Positions 29,411 through 39,439 of a DNA stretch of 58,352 nt are shown here, piece by piece (position 1 is the first letter of the stretch; the number at the start of each line of letters is the position of its first letter). A program made the translations under genes and the position numbers. The DNA is from Sinomicrobium pectinilyticum. Its GTDB lineage: Bacteria; Bacteroidota; Bacteroidia; Flavobacteriales; Flavobacteriaceae. The notes below the pieces were generated by a model that was not told where the DNA came from, did not search any database, and worked only from the letters and a program-made list of their open reading frames with translations. The DNA is taken from positions 1-58,352 of the forward strand of contig NZ_RJTM01000096.1 of assembly GCF_003725735.1 (NCBI RefSeq), in the 5' to 3' direction.

Positions 29411-30769
29411 TTACAATCGCTTTACCGCCTCCTTGAACTGGCTTCCCCTGTCTTCATAATTCTGAAACAGGTCGAAACTGGCACATGCGGGCGAAAGCAA
29501 TACATTATCTCCCTTCTCGGCAATCTTGTAGGCGATCTTCACAGCTTCTTCCATTGACTGGGTTTCCACCATCAGGTCTACCACTTTACCGAAAGTTTCG
29601 ATGATCTTGGTATTGTCTATTCCGAGACAGATAATAGCCTTCACCTTTTCGCGTACCAGGGGCATCAGTACACCATAATCGTTCCCTTTGTCTTCTCCTC
29701 CGACAATCCAGACCGTCGGGGCAGACATACTGTCTAATGCGTACATTGCAGCATTTACATTAGTTGCCTTGGAGTCATTGATATACTGTACATTCTGGAT
29801 TTTCAGCACTTTTTCCAACCGGTGCTCCACACCCTGGAAATTCTCCAGGCTCTCCCTTATGGTCTTTTTTCTTACTTTCACCAGGTGGGCCACCAGGGAA
29901 GCTGCCATGGTATTCTTTATGTTGTGCTTCCCTTCTAATGCTAATGTGTCTGTTGACATAGTTATCTGATCGTTATCTATAGTTAGTATAATTTTATTTT
30001 CTTTTACATAAGCGCCGTTACTGATTTCCTTTTCCAGGGAAAAGGGCAATAACCGCGACTTTACGGGGTGTTTTTCCAACCAGTCAGTTATCACTTCATC
30101 ATCGGCATCGTAAATGAGGTAATCTTCCTCTGTCTGATTTATTGTTATCCGGAACTTCGATGCTATGTAGTTCCTAAACTCATACTCATACCTGTCAAGA
30201 TGGTCAGGGGTGATATTGGTGATCACGGCTATGTGCGGCCGGAAGTGCACTACTCCGTCCAGCTGAAAACTGCTTATCTCCAGGACAAAATACGCTTTAT
30301 CATCCTCAGCAACCATCTGCGCAAAACTATCCCCTATGTTTCCGGCCATACCTACATCAAGGCCTTCGCTTTTCAGCAGGTGATAGGTAAGCATGGTTGT
30401 CGTGGTCTTGCCGTTACTCCCGGTAATGCCGATTAACTGTCCGTTCGTATAGCCCGCGGCGAATTCTATTTCGGATATTACCGGAATCCCCCTGCCGGCC
30501 AGTTCCCGGATGAGCGGCACCTTGTCCGGTATTCCCGGGCTCTTCATCACCAGGTCGGCACTATATATCCTTTCAGCAGTGTGCTTCCCTTCTTCCCATG
30601 TTATTTCATGTTGTTCAAGAACGTCTTTATATTTTTCTTTTATAATTCCTTTATCGGAAACAAAAACTTCAAAACCTGCCTTCTTTCCCAGGATTGCCGT
30701 CCCCACACCGCTTTCTCCTCCTCCCAGAACGACCAACCGGGTTCCTTTTCCTTTGTCATTTACATTCAT
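29411..30769 (-). CDS. murD: UDP-MurNAc-L-alanine--D-glutamate ligase
   Basis: Adds D-Glu to UDP-MurNAc-L-Ala. The ATP-binding loop GSNGKTT is at residues 117-123; the N-terminal uracil-binding region VVLGGGESGVGTA and the C-terminal segment LLSPACASFDLFQNYEDRG are typical of MurD. It is 452 residues. It starts 12 bases after mraY and is followed by ftsW. Confidence 0.97.
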   Translation of the reverse strand: MNVNDKGKGTRLVVLGGGESGVGTAILGKKAGFEVFVSDKGIIKEKYKDVLEQHEITWEEGKHTAERIYSADLVMKSPGIPDKVPLIRELAGRGIPVISEIEFAAGYTNGQLIGITGSNGKTTTTMLTYHLLKSEGLDVGMAGNIGDSFAQMVAEDDKAYFVLEISSFQLDGVVHFRPHIAVITNITPDHLDRYEYEFRNYIASKFRITINQTEEDYLIYDADDEVITDWLEKHPVKSRLLPFSLEKEISNGAYVKENKIILTIDNDQITMSTDTLALEGKHNIKNTMAASLVAHLVKVRKKTIRESLENFQGVEHRLEKVLKIQNVQYINDSKATNVNAAMYALDSMSAPTVWIVGGEDKGNDYGVLMPLVREKVKAIICLGIDNTKIIETFGKVVDLMVETQSMEEAVKIAYKIAEKGDNVLLSPACASFDLFQNYEDRGSQFKEAVKRL

Positions 30770-30781
30770 AACGGACCAACT

Positions 30782-32005
30782 TTACCTGAGCTTCAGTGTC
30801 ACAATGGAAATAACCGCCAGCATGATACCTATAATCCAGAACCGGGTTACAATCTTACTTTCGTGATATCCCTTTTTCTGATAGTGATGGTGCAAAGGAG
30901 ACATCAGGAATATGCGCCTGCCTTCACCATATTTTTTCCTGGTATATTTAAAATAACTCACCTGCAACACAACTGAAAGGTTTTCCGCCAGGAAAATACC
31001 GCACAGTACGGGAATGAGTAACTCTTTCCTTACAGCCACGGCTATCACGGCAATGATCCCTCCGATCGTAAGGCTCCCGGTATCTCCCATAAAAACCTGG
31101 GCCGGATAAGTATTATACCAGAGAAACCCTACCAGTGCTCCTGCAAAAGCAGCTATATAGACCGATAACTCGCCCACACGGGGGATATACATAATGTTCA
31201 GGTAATCAGAAAAGATAATATTACCGGAAACCCAGGCAAATATCCCCAGGGCAATAACAATTATTGCCGAGGACCCGGCAGCAAGCCCGTCTATTCCATC
31301 TGTGAGATTTGCTCCGTTGGAAACGGCCGTAACAATGAATATGACGATGGGAATAAATACCAGCCAGGCGTAATCCCTGTAATTTTCCCCGGTCCAGGCT
31401 ATGATCTTCGAATAATCGAGTTCATTGTTTTTAACAAAGGGTATGGTTGTCTTGGTGGACTTTTCCCCTTCATTTCCCCGAGTGGCCACAGCAGATACGA
31501 TCGCCGTATTATCTGCTTTAGGATCTTGTTTGATCGTAACCTCCGGATGAAAATAGAAGGTAGCGCCTACTATAATACCAAGCCCTACCTGCCCGAGAAT
31601 CTTAAACCTGCCTTTTAGCCCTTCTTTGTCTTTTTTAAATATCTTGATATAATCATCCACAAAACCGATAGCCCCCATCCATACAGTGGTTATGAGCAGT
31701 ACGATGATATATATATTGTTCAGTTTGGCAAACAGCAGCACAGGCACGAGCGTGGAGAGAATAATGATGATCCCTCCCATAGTCGGTGTCCCCGCTTTTT
31801 CGGTCTGTCCATGCAACCCCAGGTCTCTCACCGTTTCCCCTACCTGTTGTCTGCGAAGAAAATTGATGATATGCTTTCCGAAAATGGTAGATATAAGCAA
31901 AGAGCAAATGATAGCCATCGCCGCACGGAACGAAAGGAACTGAAAAAGTCCCGATCCGGGGATCTGGTAGTGTTTGCTCAGGTATTCGAATAAGTGGTAA
32001 AGCAT
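30782..32005 (-). CDS. mraY: Phospho-MurNAc-pentapeptide transferase
   Basis: Integral membrane enzyme that makes lipid I from UDP-MurNAc-pentapeptide and undecaprenyl phosphate. Catalytic and binding motifs seen are [30 protein letters not shown] and the histidine motif [13 protein letters not shown]. It is 407 residues, about 45 longer than E. coli MraY; the extra length is a periplasm-facing charged loop (about 155-200, from [11 protein letters not shown] to NNELDYSK). I recall such an insert in Bacteroidota enzymes. Confidence 0.97.
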   Translation of the reverse strand: MLYHLFEYLSKHYQIPGSGLFQFLSFRAAMAIICSLLISTIFGKHIINFLRRQQVGETVRDLGLHGQTEKAGTPTMGGIIIILSTLVPVLLFAKLNNIYIIVLLITTVWMGAIGFVDDYIKIFKKDKEGLKGRFKILGQVGLGIIVGATFYFHPEVTIKQDPKADNTAIVSAVATRGNEGEKSTKTTIPFVKNNELDYSKIIAWTGENYRDYAWLVFIPIVIFIVTAVSNGANLTDGIDGLAAGSSAIIVIALGIFAWVSGNIIFSDYLNIMYIPRVGELSVYIAAFAGALVGFLWYNTYPAQVFMGDTGSLTIGGIIAVIAVAVRKELLIPVLCGIFLAENLSVVLQVSYFKYTRKKYGEGRRIFLMSPLHHHYQKKGYHESKIVTRFWIIGIMLAVISIVTLKLR

Positions 32006-32064
32006 TTAACCTATGTGTTTTTTACTGTTTTTGCTTTTGTTTATAATTTTTCCGGACCAAAAGA

Positions 32065-33528
32065 CTACTTGTGCAGCTCTTTCATCATTTCCTCCGCTAT
32101 TTTGAAATCGTCAAAATCTTTTCTCACACCGTTTATCTCCTGATATGTTTCGTGCCCCTTACCGGCAATAAGTATAATATCATTCTCACCGGCCATCTGG
32201 CATGCGGCTTTTATAGCCTGTTTTCTATCTGTTATGGACAGTGTTTTTTTAAAGTTCAGCGGCTCCACCCCTTTTTCCATATCCTTTATTATAGCCTCCG
32301 GATCTTCTGTCCTGGGATTATCCGATGTAAAAATGGCCCTGGTGCTCAGTTCCGATGCAATTGCCGCCATTAGCGGCCTTTTGGCCTTATCCCTGTCTCC
32401 ACCACACCCTACCACAGTAATCAACTCTTCATTCCCGGTCCGGATACTGTTTATGGTTTCCAATACATTACGGAGAGAATCGGGAGTATGCGAATAATCG
32501 ACAATAGTGGTTATCTTTTTTCCGGATATGAAATACTGAAACCTCCCCTGTACACTGTCGAGCTCACTCAACAGCCTAAGGACCTCCATTTCTTCCAGCC
32601 CCAGCAACCTGGCTACGGCGTAAATAGCCAGCATGTTATAGGCATTGAATCTCCCAACCAGCTTCACCCAGACTTCATTCTCCCCTATTTTCAACAGGAG
32701 CCCGCCAAACTGGTTTTCCAGTATTTTTGCCCGGTAATCCGCATAAGATTTCAGGGCATAAGTATATTTTTTCGCTGCGGTATTCTGCATCATCACAATA
32801 CCATTCTTATCATCCACATTGGTCAGCGCAAAAGCGCTTTTAGGCAGGTTGTCGAAAAAGGATTTTTTCACATCCCTGTACGCCGCAAAAGTGTTGTGAT
32901 AATCCAGGTGATCGTGGGTAAGATTGGTAAACACGCCGCCGGTAAAGTGCAGCCCCTGCGTCCTCTTCTGCGCAATTCCGTGCGAACTCACCTCCATGAA
33001 ACAATACTCCACTCCTTCCTGCGTCATAAGGTCCAGGTAATAATTAATGGTCACCGGGTCGGGAGTAGTGTGCGTCGCCTTATATTCTTTATCGTCTACG
33101 AGTATTTTTACCGTGGAGAGCAATCCTACCTTATATCCCGCTTTGCGGAACAATTGATACAGTAGTGTTGCGATCGTAGTTTTCCCGTTAGTCCCCGTCA
33201 CCCCTACCATTTTGAGGTTTACCGAAGGGTTTCCGTAGTAATTGGAAGCCATGATGGCCAGGGCGGCATGCGTATCGGAAACCTGTACGTAAGTAATACC
33301 ATTAACTATATCTTTCGGAATTTCTTCACAAACCACCGCAACAGCTCCCTTCTTCACAGCTCCTTCTATATAAGCATGCCCGTCCGACTCCGTGCCCCGG
33401 ATAGCAACAAAAACATCGTTAAGGGACACTTTTCTGGAATCGAAGCACAATGCATTGACCGCCACCGAGGTATTTCCGGTAACGGCATCTATGGGCACTT
33501 TATATAATATGTCCTTTAACACGTTCAT
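32065..33528 (-). CDS. murE: UDP-MurNAc-tripeptide synthetase
   Basis: Adds the third residue of the stem peptide. The ATP-binding loop GTNGKTT is at residues 112-118. The DNPR motif near residue 405 (TSDNPRTEDP) is the signature of meso-diaminopimelate-adding MurE, so the peptidoglycan is expected to be DAP-type. It is 487 residues. It begins three bases after the ftsI stop. Confidence 0.97.
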   Translation of the reverse strand: MNVLKDILYKVPIDAVTGNTSVAVNALCFDSRKVSLNDVFVAIRGTESDGHAYIEGAVKKGAVAVVCEEIPKDIVNGITYVQVSDTHAALAIMASNYYGNPSVNLKMVGVTGTNGKTTIATLLYQLFRKAGYKVGLLSTVKILVDDKEYKATHTTPDPVTINYYLDLMTQEGVEYCFMEVSSHGIAQKRTQGLHFTGGVFTNLTHDHLDYHNTFAAYRDVKKSFFDNLPKSAFALTNVDDKNGIVMMQNTAAKKYTYALKSYADYRAKILENQFGGLLLKIGENEVWVKLVGRFNAYNMLAIYAVARLLGLEEMEVLRLLSELDSVQGRFQYFISGKKITTIVDYSHTPDSLRNVLETINSIRTGNEELITVVGCGGDRDKAKRPLMAAIASELSTRAIFTSDNPRTEDPEAIIKDMEKGVEPLNFKKTLSITDRKQAIKAACQMAGENDIILIAGKGHETYQEINGVRKDFDDFKIAEEMMKELHK

Positions 33529-33531
33529 CTG

Positions 33532-35556
33532 CTACGACAATTCTAATACTATAGTTTGATCCGGCACTAATTTTTTCCCTCCGGATATCGATTGCTTTTT
33601 CACCCTTCCGTTCCCAACCACCTTAACTTTTAATCCGAGGTTTTCCAGTAGTGGCACGGCGTCCATACCGCTCATCCCCATCACATCAGGTACGATCTCC
33701 AGGCGCTTTTGTGCCTTGGCATAGTATGACTGGTAATCTTCAGCGGTTTCCCCTTTATCATTTTCCAGATCTTTCACTTCATCCGTGAGCGGGGAACTCG
33801 TATAGATCTTATGCGCTATACTTTTAAAAACGGGTCCGGATACATCCGCACCGTAATACCCCACACTCCTGTCCGGCTCATGAATGACCACAATACAGGA
33901 ATACTCGGGCTCTTCAGCAGGAAAATATCCCGCAAAGGTGGATATATACTGTAATTTCTCCTTGTTTTTCGGGTTGTAGTTTTTCTGTGCCGTACCTGTT
34001 TTTCCGGCCATGGAAAAATGTGGTGAATACAGCCGTTTACCTGTTCCGCGCAATACCACATTCTTCATCATATCCTGTAACTTGCTCACGGTTTCCGGCG
34101 AACATACCTGCGGATTAATCACTTCTTTATCAAATTTCAGAATGGTTTTATTCCACTCTTTCACCTCTTTTATGAGCCGTGGTTTCACCATCTGCCCATC
34201 ATTTGCTATGGCATTATAAAAAGTAAGCGTCTGTAAGGGGGTCAGCGAAACATTATATCCGAAGGCCATCCATTCGAGCGTTATACCACTCCATTGTTTT
34301 TTATTTTTAGGGTCCGGGATGTAAGGAACCCCTTCTCCTTTTATAGAAAGCCCCAGTTGTTTGTCCAGTCCCATGTCCCGCAGTCTGTTGACAAACTTCT
34401 CGGGGTGATCGCTGTAATGATCGTGAATAGTTCTTACCACCCCCACATTGGAGGACACCTCAAATGCACGGGCTATGCTTATTTTACCATATCCGCCGGC
34501 CTTGGTGTCGCGTACTTTTCTCCTGTAGTACGTGATCACGCCTTTTTCGGTATCTACAATATCGCTGGTATCGACAACCTTATCATCCAGTGCCACGGCA
34601 AGAGCCATCAGCTTAAAGGTAGATCCCGGTTCATGGGATTCCCCGATGGCATAATTCAGTTTTTCATAATACTTTCCGTCCTCTGTCCTGCCGAGATTGG
34701 AAATGGCCTTTACCTCTCCGGTTGTGGTTTCCATCACCACCACAGTGCCGTGTTCCGCCTTATACTTTTCAAGTTGCGACAGCAGGGCATGGTGGGCTAT
34801 ATCCTGTATATTGATATCTATGGTAGAGATCACATCATAGCCGTCCCTGGGCTCCACTTCGTTATTGTCACTTATCGGTTTCCACTGTCCTTTTGCAATA
34901 CGCTGCTTCAGACGCCTGCCCTCTCTTCCCTTCAGGTATTCGCTATAGGCACCTTCCAGCCCCACTTTCAAGGCATTTCCTTCCTCGTCCAGACGCTCAT
35001 ACCCGATACTTCTTTCCGCTATTTTTCCCAGCGGATGCTCCCGCTCCACATGCTGCTCTACGATAATCCCTCCCTTATAAGGGCCGAGTTCGAACAACGG
35101 GAAATTTTTTATCCGGATATAATCGGCATAGCCGAGATCCTTGGTAACAAGCAGGTAGCGGTTTTTATTTGCCCTGGCTTTCCGGAATACTCTCTGGTAA
35201 TACGAAGAAGGTTTACCGAGCATTGCCGACAACTTATCGGAAAGCGGCTTGAGATATTTTTCAAAATTCTTGGCGGAAACAGTCAATGCATCAAAACGAA
35301 TGTCGTATTTGGTCACTGAGGTAGCAAGCAGGCTACCGTCATCCGAATAGAGGTTGCCCCGGTTCGCCGGGATGGTAAAATTCCGGATCGTACGCTCCTC
35401 TGCCATCTGCCTGTACTCTTCCCCGTCAATCTGGATAAACACAAGCTTTACGGCCACAGCCAAAGAAAACAGGAACATGGCCCCGGCGACAAAGTACAAT
35501 TTGTGCAATATTTTCTTTTCTGTTATCGGCATTGGTCCTCTTTTTAAAAACTCCAT
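33532..35556 (-). CDS. ftsI: Class B penicillin-binding protein (FtsI/PBP3) with PASTA domain
   Basis: Septal peptidoglycan transpeptidase. It has an N-terminal membrane helix (FVAGAMFLFSLAVAVKLVF) and a dimerisation region with ANRGNLYSDDGSLLA. In the transpeptidase domain the catalytic Ser312 lies in S-T-F-K, followed by SSN and KTGTAQ. The C-terminus is one PASTA-like domain (from EIVPDVMGMSG to VLELS), found in many Bacteroidota FtsI proteins but absent from E. coli. It is 674 residues. An alternative ATG at 35532 (MPITEKK) would shorten it by eight residues. Confidence 0.95.
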   Translation of the reverse strand: MEFLKRGPMPITEKKILHKLYFVAGAMFLFSLAVAVKLVFIQIDGEEYRQMAEERTIRNFTIPANRGNLYSDDGSLLATSVTKYDIRFDALTVSAKNFEKYLKPLSDKLSAMLGKPSSYYQRVFRKARANKNRYLLVTKDLGYADYIRIKNFPLFELGPYKGGIIVEQHVEREHPLGKIAERSIGYERLDEEGNALKVGLEGAYSEYLKGREGRRLKQRIAKGQWKPISDNNEVEPRDGYDVISTIDINIQDIAHHALLSQLEKYKAEHGTVVVMETTTGEVKAISNLGRTEDGKYYEKLNYAIGESHEPGSTFKLMALAVALDDKVVDTSDIVDTEKGVITYYRRKVRDTKAGGYGKISIARAFEVSSNVGVVRTIHDHYSDHPEKFVNRLRDMGLDKQLGLSIKGEGVPYIPDPKNKKQWSGITLEWMAFGYNVSLTPLQTLTFYNAIANDGQMVKPRLIKEVKEWNKTILKFDKEVINPQVCSPETVSKLQDMMKNVVLRGTGKRLYSPHFSMAGKTGTAQKNYNPKNKEKLQYISTFAGYFPAEEPEYSCIVVIHEPDRSVGYYGADVSGPVFKSIAHKIYTSSPLTDEVKDLENDKGETAEDYQSYYAKAQKRLEIVPDVMGMSGMDAVPLLENLGLKVKVVGNGRVKKQSISGGKKLVPDQTIVLELS

Positions 35557-35587
35557 TTCCGAAAGGAACAGGTAATCCTTAATTTAT

Positions 35588-35905
35588 TTACCTGCCTTCC
35601 AAAATCACTATTTTTTTCGGTGCTGTTTCCGATTGCTTCAACCCTTTGTCTTTCAAGCGCGACATTATTGCGGATTCGAGCTTCATCTGCTGCATTGTTG
35701 CCCTGGCATCCACATACTCACTGCGCAATTCCTTCACCTCGTCATTAAGCCTGGCTATTTCATGTACTTTCTTATCCACACTGTGAGAACTGGCGATCAT
35801 AAACACGGCAAGAACAGACGCGAACAGGATAAACCTCCAGTTTTTCACCGCATCCTCACTCACCAGGAATTTCCCCTTGAGTATGTCCATCAACCTGCTT
35901 TTCAT
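35588..35905 (-). CDS. ftsL: FtsL-like division protein
   Basis: A 105-residue bitopic protein with one membrane helix (FILFASVLAVFMIASS) and a coiled-coil region (HEIARLNDEVKELRSEYVDA), matching FtsL topology. FtsL sequences diverge strongly; the call depends on size, topology and position between rsmH and ftsI. It would form a complex with FtsQ and an FtsB-type partner. Confidence 0.82.
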   Translation of the reverse strand: MKSRLMDILKGKFLVSEDAVKNWRFILFASVLAVFMIASSHSVDKKVHEIARLNDEVKELRSEYVDARATMQQMKLESAIMSRLKDKGLKQSETAPKKIVILEGR

Positions 35906-35939
35906 CTCCTTTTTGTTTAATGTCCGTTTTTCATCCTTC

Positions 35940-36836
35940 TCAAATCCGTTCCGCTATCCGGAGCTTTGCACTCCTGGCACGGTTATTCCGTTCTATTTCT
36001 GCTGCATCCGGAACAACAAGCCCTCCCACCTTTTTAAAGGGGACCTCTATATTCCCATAAAAGTCCTTTTCCGGCTCTCCTTCAAACATTCCGCTGCGTA
36101 TAAACCGTTTCACCAACCTGTCCTCCAGGGAATGATAGCTTATAAGGCTCAATCTCCCTCCCTGTTTCAGCAACTCCGGCATTTGCAGTAAAAACTCCCG
36201 CAGGACCTCTATTTCCCGGTTCACCTCTATCCTGATGGCCTGGTACACCTGGGCCAATATTTTATTTTCCTTGTTTCTGAGCAAAAACCGCTTCAGTACT
36301 TCTTTCAACTCTTCCGTGGTGTTTACCGGCGCCTTTTTTCTGGCTTCGGCTACCGCCCTGGCCATAGCCCTGGCATTTCTCAACTCCCCGTACAAACTCA
36401 GCACCTCCCGCAGCTGCTCTTCACTATAATCATTCACCACATTATAGGCCGACAGCTCGCTTTTTTTACTCATCCGCATATCCAGTCCGGCTTCAAACCT
36501 GGTTGAAAACCCCCGTTCCGGAACATCAAACTGATGCGAAGACACGCCGAAATCCCCGAGAACCCCATCTACCTGCTTTACACCATGCACTCTCAAAAAA
36601 CGTCTTACATACCGGAAATTTTCACGAACCAGTACAAACCTCTCATCTTCCAGTGCGTTTTCCCACGCATCTTCGTCCTGATCAAAAGCAAAGAGCTTTC
36701 CCTTTTCCCCCAGCCTGTTCAATATTTCACGGGAATGTCCGCCACCCCCGAAAGTCACATCCACGTAAACTCCGTCTTCCTTCACCTGCAGTCCGTCTAC
36801 AGATTCCTGCAACAGTACGGGCCTATGATATTCCAT
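35940..36836 (-). CDS. rsmH: 16S rRNA m4C1402 methyltransferase
   Basis: RsmH (MraW) methylates N4 of cytosine 1402 in 16S rRNA. The SAM-binding motif is VDVTFGGGGHS, followed by FAFDQDEDAW; further motifs are GDFGVSSHQFD and ISYHSLEDRLVK. It is 298 residues, of normal length. Its start overlaps the mraZ end by 14 bases, so the two are translationally linked. Confidence 0.97.
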   Translation of the reverse strand: MEYHRPVLLQESVDGLQVKEDGVYVDVTFGGGGHSREILNRLGEKGKLFAFDQDEDAWENALEDERFVLVRENFRYVRRFLRVHGVKQVDGVLGDFGVSSHQFDVPERGFSTRFEAGLDMRMSKKSELSAYNVVNDYSEEQLREVLSLYGELRNARAMARAVAEARKKAPVNTTEELKEVLKRFLLRNKENKILAQVYQAIRIEVNREIEVLREFLLQMPELLKQGGRLSLISYHSLEDRLVKRFIRSGMFEGEPEKDFYGNIEVPFKKVGGLVVPDAAEIERNNRARSAKLRIAERI

Positions 36837-37290
36837 CCTCTTCTTCGTTACCCATTACTTCTTCGGCCAGATCAGCAAAATCCACCGCAGCATCGTCAAT
36901 AGCCTGCTCATACCTATCTTTGTCCCAAATCTCAATAATATTAATGGCCGAAGACAATACTATTTCTTTATCGATCCCCGCGAATGCCACCAGGTCTTTA
37001 GGGATGAGCAGCCTTCCGGTAGCATCTACCTCCACCATTTTAACCCCCGCCGTAAAGCGACGGATAAAATCGTTGTTCTTTTTCTTGAACCTGTTCAGCT
37101 TGTTCATCTTCTGCATCAATACATTCCATTCCTCCATCGGATACAATTCAAGACACGACTGGAACACCGCCCTTTTGAGCACGAACCCCTGCTGCAAAAC
37201 AGGCGAAAGCTGATTTTTGAGTGCCACGGGGAGCATCACCCTCCCTTTGGCATCCGCTTTACACTCGTATGTCCCGATGAAGTTATTCAT
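36823..37290 (-). CDS. mraZ: Transcriptional regulator MraZ
   Basis: First gene of the dcw cluster: an AbrB-fold DNA-binding repressor of its own operon in organisms studied. It contains two MraZ half-repeats, each with a DxxGR motif (DAKGRVMLP and DATGRLLIP). I took the ATG at 37290 (155 residues) rather than an upstream TTG. Three direct repeats ending about 50 bases upstream of the gene are its likely binding sites. Confidence 0.95.
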   Translation of the reverse strand: MNNFIGTYECKADAKGRVMLPVALKNQLSPVLQQGFVLKRAVFQSCLELYPMEEWNVLMQKMNKLNRFKKKNNDFIRRFTAGVKMVEVDATGRLLIPKDLVAFAGIDKEIVLSSAINIIEIWDKDRYEQAIDDAAVDFADLAEEVMGNEEEDGIS

Positions 37291-37323
37291 TATCAAACCA
37301 TAAGGTTCTGTGGTTTACTTTTT

Positions 37324-37370
37324 CAAATATATGGAATTATTTACCACTTTTTACCACTTTCTACCACTTT
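37324..37370 (-). promoter_or_regulatory. mraZ promoter with three MraZ boxes
   Basis: On the minus strand three tandem 10-bp repeats, AAAGTGGTAG/A type, occupy 37341-37370 (on the plus strand TTACCACTTT, TTACCACTTT, CTACCACTTT). Ten bases downstream is a TATATTTG -7 box (37324-37331). Known MraZ operators are short G-rich direct repeats with about 10-bp spacing. The boxes cover the -33 region, which suits autorepression. Confidence 0.7.
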
Positions 37371-37658
37371 GTTGATAAGTTTTGCGGTTTTTCCGTTGAA
37401 ATGCACATTTTAGCAGGTGTTTTCAAGGGTAATACAGATGAAAGACACCTGCTTAGCATATCCTTTTCAGGATAATACCCCTACACATGCCGTTATTTAT
37501 TCATCTGTACAAAGTTGTATTCTCTTCATTCATTAACAGGGCCCAGAGAGCCCAGAATTCCTTATTTCTCATAAAATCCGAAAGGAGCGGAGAAGTAAAA
37601 TTTGCAGTGAAACAATTTTATGTAAATTTGCTATCTTAGAATAACAACTAACCTATTG
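37371..37658. other. Divergent regulatory region between mraZ and the hydrolase gene
   Basis: No gene is supported. It separates the leftward dcw promoter from the rightward promoter at 37601-37630. I see no further strong structure. Confidence 0.5.
37601..37630 (+). promoter_or_regulatory. Bacteroidota-type promoter for the hydrolase-engB operon
   Basis: TTTG at 37601-37604, an 18-base spacer, then TAAATTTG at 37623-37630. This matches the TTTG / TAnnTTTG consensus. The ATG at 37659 lies 28 bases downstream. Confidence 0.65.
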
Positions 37659-38423
37659 ATGGTACACGACATAAAGAAAGAAGGGAAATATTCTTATTTA
37701 GAGGTCGGAGAAGGCACCCCGATGATTATCCTCCACGGTTTAATGGGGGGTTTGAGTAACTTCAACGGTGTGACCTCGCACTTTTCCACAAGAGGATATA
37801 AGATTATAGTGCCCGAACTGCCTATATACAAAAAACCTCTTCTGCGCACCAATGTAAAGAGTTTCGCAAAATACCTGGAACAATTTATAGAATACAAAGG
37901 ACTGGGCCAGGTGATCCTCCTCGGAAATTCCCTGGGTGGCCACATAGGGCTTTTGCATGCCAGAATGTTTCCGGAAAAAGTAAAGGGACTGGTTATTACC
38001 GGTAGTTCCGGACTCTATGAGAGTGCTATGGGCGATGGCTATCCGAAACGGGGCAATTACGAATTTATCAAGAAAAAAAGCGAAGATGTTTTTTACGATC
38101 CGAAGATAGCCACCAAAGAGATCGTAGATGAAGTTTACGCTACGGTAAATGACCGCTCCAAACTGATCAAAACCCTGGCTATTGCCAAAAGTGCCATCCG
38201 GCACAACATGGCGAAAGACCTTCCGCATATGCTTACTCCAACATGTATCATCTGGGGAAAGAACGATAATGTAACCCCTCCGAATGTAGCGGAAGAATTT
38301 CACAGCCTGTTGCCGGATTCCGAGCTGTACTGGATCGATAAATGCGGACACGCCCCGATGATGGAACACCCGGAAGAATTTAATGTGCTTCTGGAAAAAT
38401 GGCTGAAGGCCCGAAACATTTAA
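37659..38423 (+). CDS. Alpha/beta hydrolase
   Basis: A 254-residue alpha/beta-hydrolase fold enzyme. The oxyanion segment is IILHGLMGGLSN, the nucleophile Ser is in GNSLGGHIG, and the catalytic His is in CGHAPMMEHPEEF; an Asp near IWGKNDNVTPP completes the triad. Substrate is unknown. The start is the ATG at 37659, one codon after an in-frame TTG. engB begins one base after its stop, so the two are cotranscribed. Confidence 0.92.
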   Translation: MVHDIKKEGKYSYLEVGEGTPMIILHGLMGGLSNFNGVTSHFSTRGYKIIVPELPIYKKPLLRTNVKSFAKYLEQFIEYKGLGQVILLGNSLGGHIGLLHARMFPEKVKGLVITGSSGLYESAMGDGYPKRGNYEFIKKKSEDVFYDPKIATKEIVDEVYATVNDRSKLIKTLAIAKSAIRHNMAKDLPHMLTPTCIIWGKNDNVTPPNVAEEFHSLLPDSELYWIDKCGHAPMMEHPEEFNVLLEKWLKARNI

Positions 38424-38424
38424 T

Positions 38425-39036
38425 ATGCAGATACATACAGCAGAATTTGTAATAAGTAATTCGGACGTAAGCAAATGCCCTTCCGAACCCATACCGGAAT
38501 ATGCTTTTATCGGGCGATCCAACGTAGGGAAATCCTCCCTGATTAACATGCTGACAGGAAGAAAACAACTGGCTAAAACTTCCGGAAAACCGGGAAAAAC
38601 ACAACTCATCAACCACTTCCGTATAAACAATCGCTGGTTTCTGGTAGACCTCCCGGGATATGGTTATGCCCGGGTATCCAAGAAAGTAAAAAAGACCTTT
38701 CAGAAGTTCATCACAGACTATTTTGAAAAGCGGGAGCAACTGGTATGTGCATTTGTACTCATAGACATAAGGCACGAACCCCAGAACATAGACCTGGAAT
38801 TCATGGAGTGGCTGGGACTGAACGGCATCCCTTTTTCCATTGTATTCACCAAAGCGGACAAACTGAAACCAAAAGCAGCGGAAAGGAACACACAGGTATA
38901 CCTGGCAAAGATGCTGGAAGGCGCCTGGGAGGAGGCACCTCCGCATTTTATCACTTCTTCATCGGATGGCCGCGGGCAGGAAGAGCTCTTGGGGTATATA
39001 GATAATATCAACCGCGAAGTCAACAGCAGCCGTTAG
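38425..39036 (+). CDS. engB: Ribosome biogenesis GTPase EngB (YihA/YsxC)
   Basis: A 203-residue TRAFAC-class GTPase required for large-subunit assembly in model bacteria. G1 is GRSNVGKSS, G3 is DLPGYGYA and G4 is TKADK. It has the usual length. It is placed immediately after the hydrolase and ends convergently six bases from gldC. Confidence 0.96.
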   Translation: MQIHTAEFVISNSDVSKCPSEPIPEYAFIGRSNVGKSSLINMLTGRKQLAKTSGKPGKTQLINHFRINNRWFLVDLPGYGYARVSKKVKKTFQKFITDYFEKREQLVCAFVLIDIRHEPQNIDLEFMEWLGLNGIPFSIVFTKADKLKPKAAERNTQVYLAKMLEGAWEEAPPHFITSSSDGRGQEELLGYIDNINREVNSSR

Positions 39037-39042
39037 GACCAT

Positions 39043-39378
39043 TTATTTCTTCAACTCCAGCTTTTCCGCAAAATAATCACAGAAATCCCGCATGGTTGCG
39101 GTCATTTTTTCATCCTGCGTAGCCTTATTGAAAGTATCGCTCATAGCCACGAGGGTCTGGTGAAAGAATACCTTCATCTCATCTACAGGCATATCCTTCG
39201 TCCAGAGATCAATGCGCAGCGTTTCCTGGTGTTTGCTATCCCATATGGACAGGAACATAGCTTTAGCTTCTTCATTGTCAACCCCTCCGTCCTGGGCAGA
39301 CCAGTGCAGCTTTTCCGGCACCCTGTTTTCGTCGAGTTCTACGGAAATTCTTATATCGGATTTATGCGTTTTTGCCAT
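39043..39378 (-). CDS. gldC: Gliding motility protein GldC
   Basis: A 111-residue soluble protein matching GldC of Flavobacterium: it opens with KSDIRISVELDENRVPEKL and contains WSAQDGGVDNEEAKAMFLSI and LRIDLWTKDMPVDEMK. In Flavobacterium GldC is an accessory factor that improves gliding and lies next to gldB, exactly as here. Confidence 0.93.
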   Translation of the reverse strand: MAKTHKSDIRISVELDENRVPEKLHWSAQDGGVDNEEAKAMFLSIWDSKHQETLRIDLWTKDMPVDEMKVFFHQTLVAMSDTFNKATQDEKMTATMRDFCDYFAEKLELKK

Positions 39379-39439
39379 TTTATTTTTTTATTAATTCTTT
39401 TTCATATTACAATCGCGCACTGTTCAATCGGCAATAAGG

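Noticed and set aside
34294-35319. Long plus-strand frame (341 codons) opposite ftsI
   Set aside because: It is antisense to a clearly conserved PBP gene and its translation has no recognisable domain and biased composition; a shadow frame.
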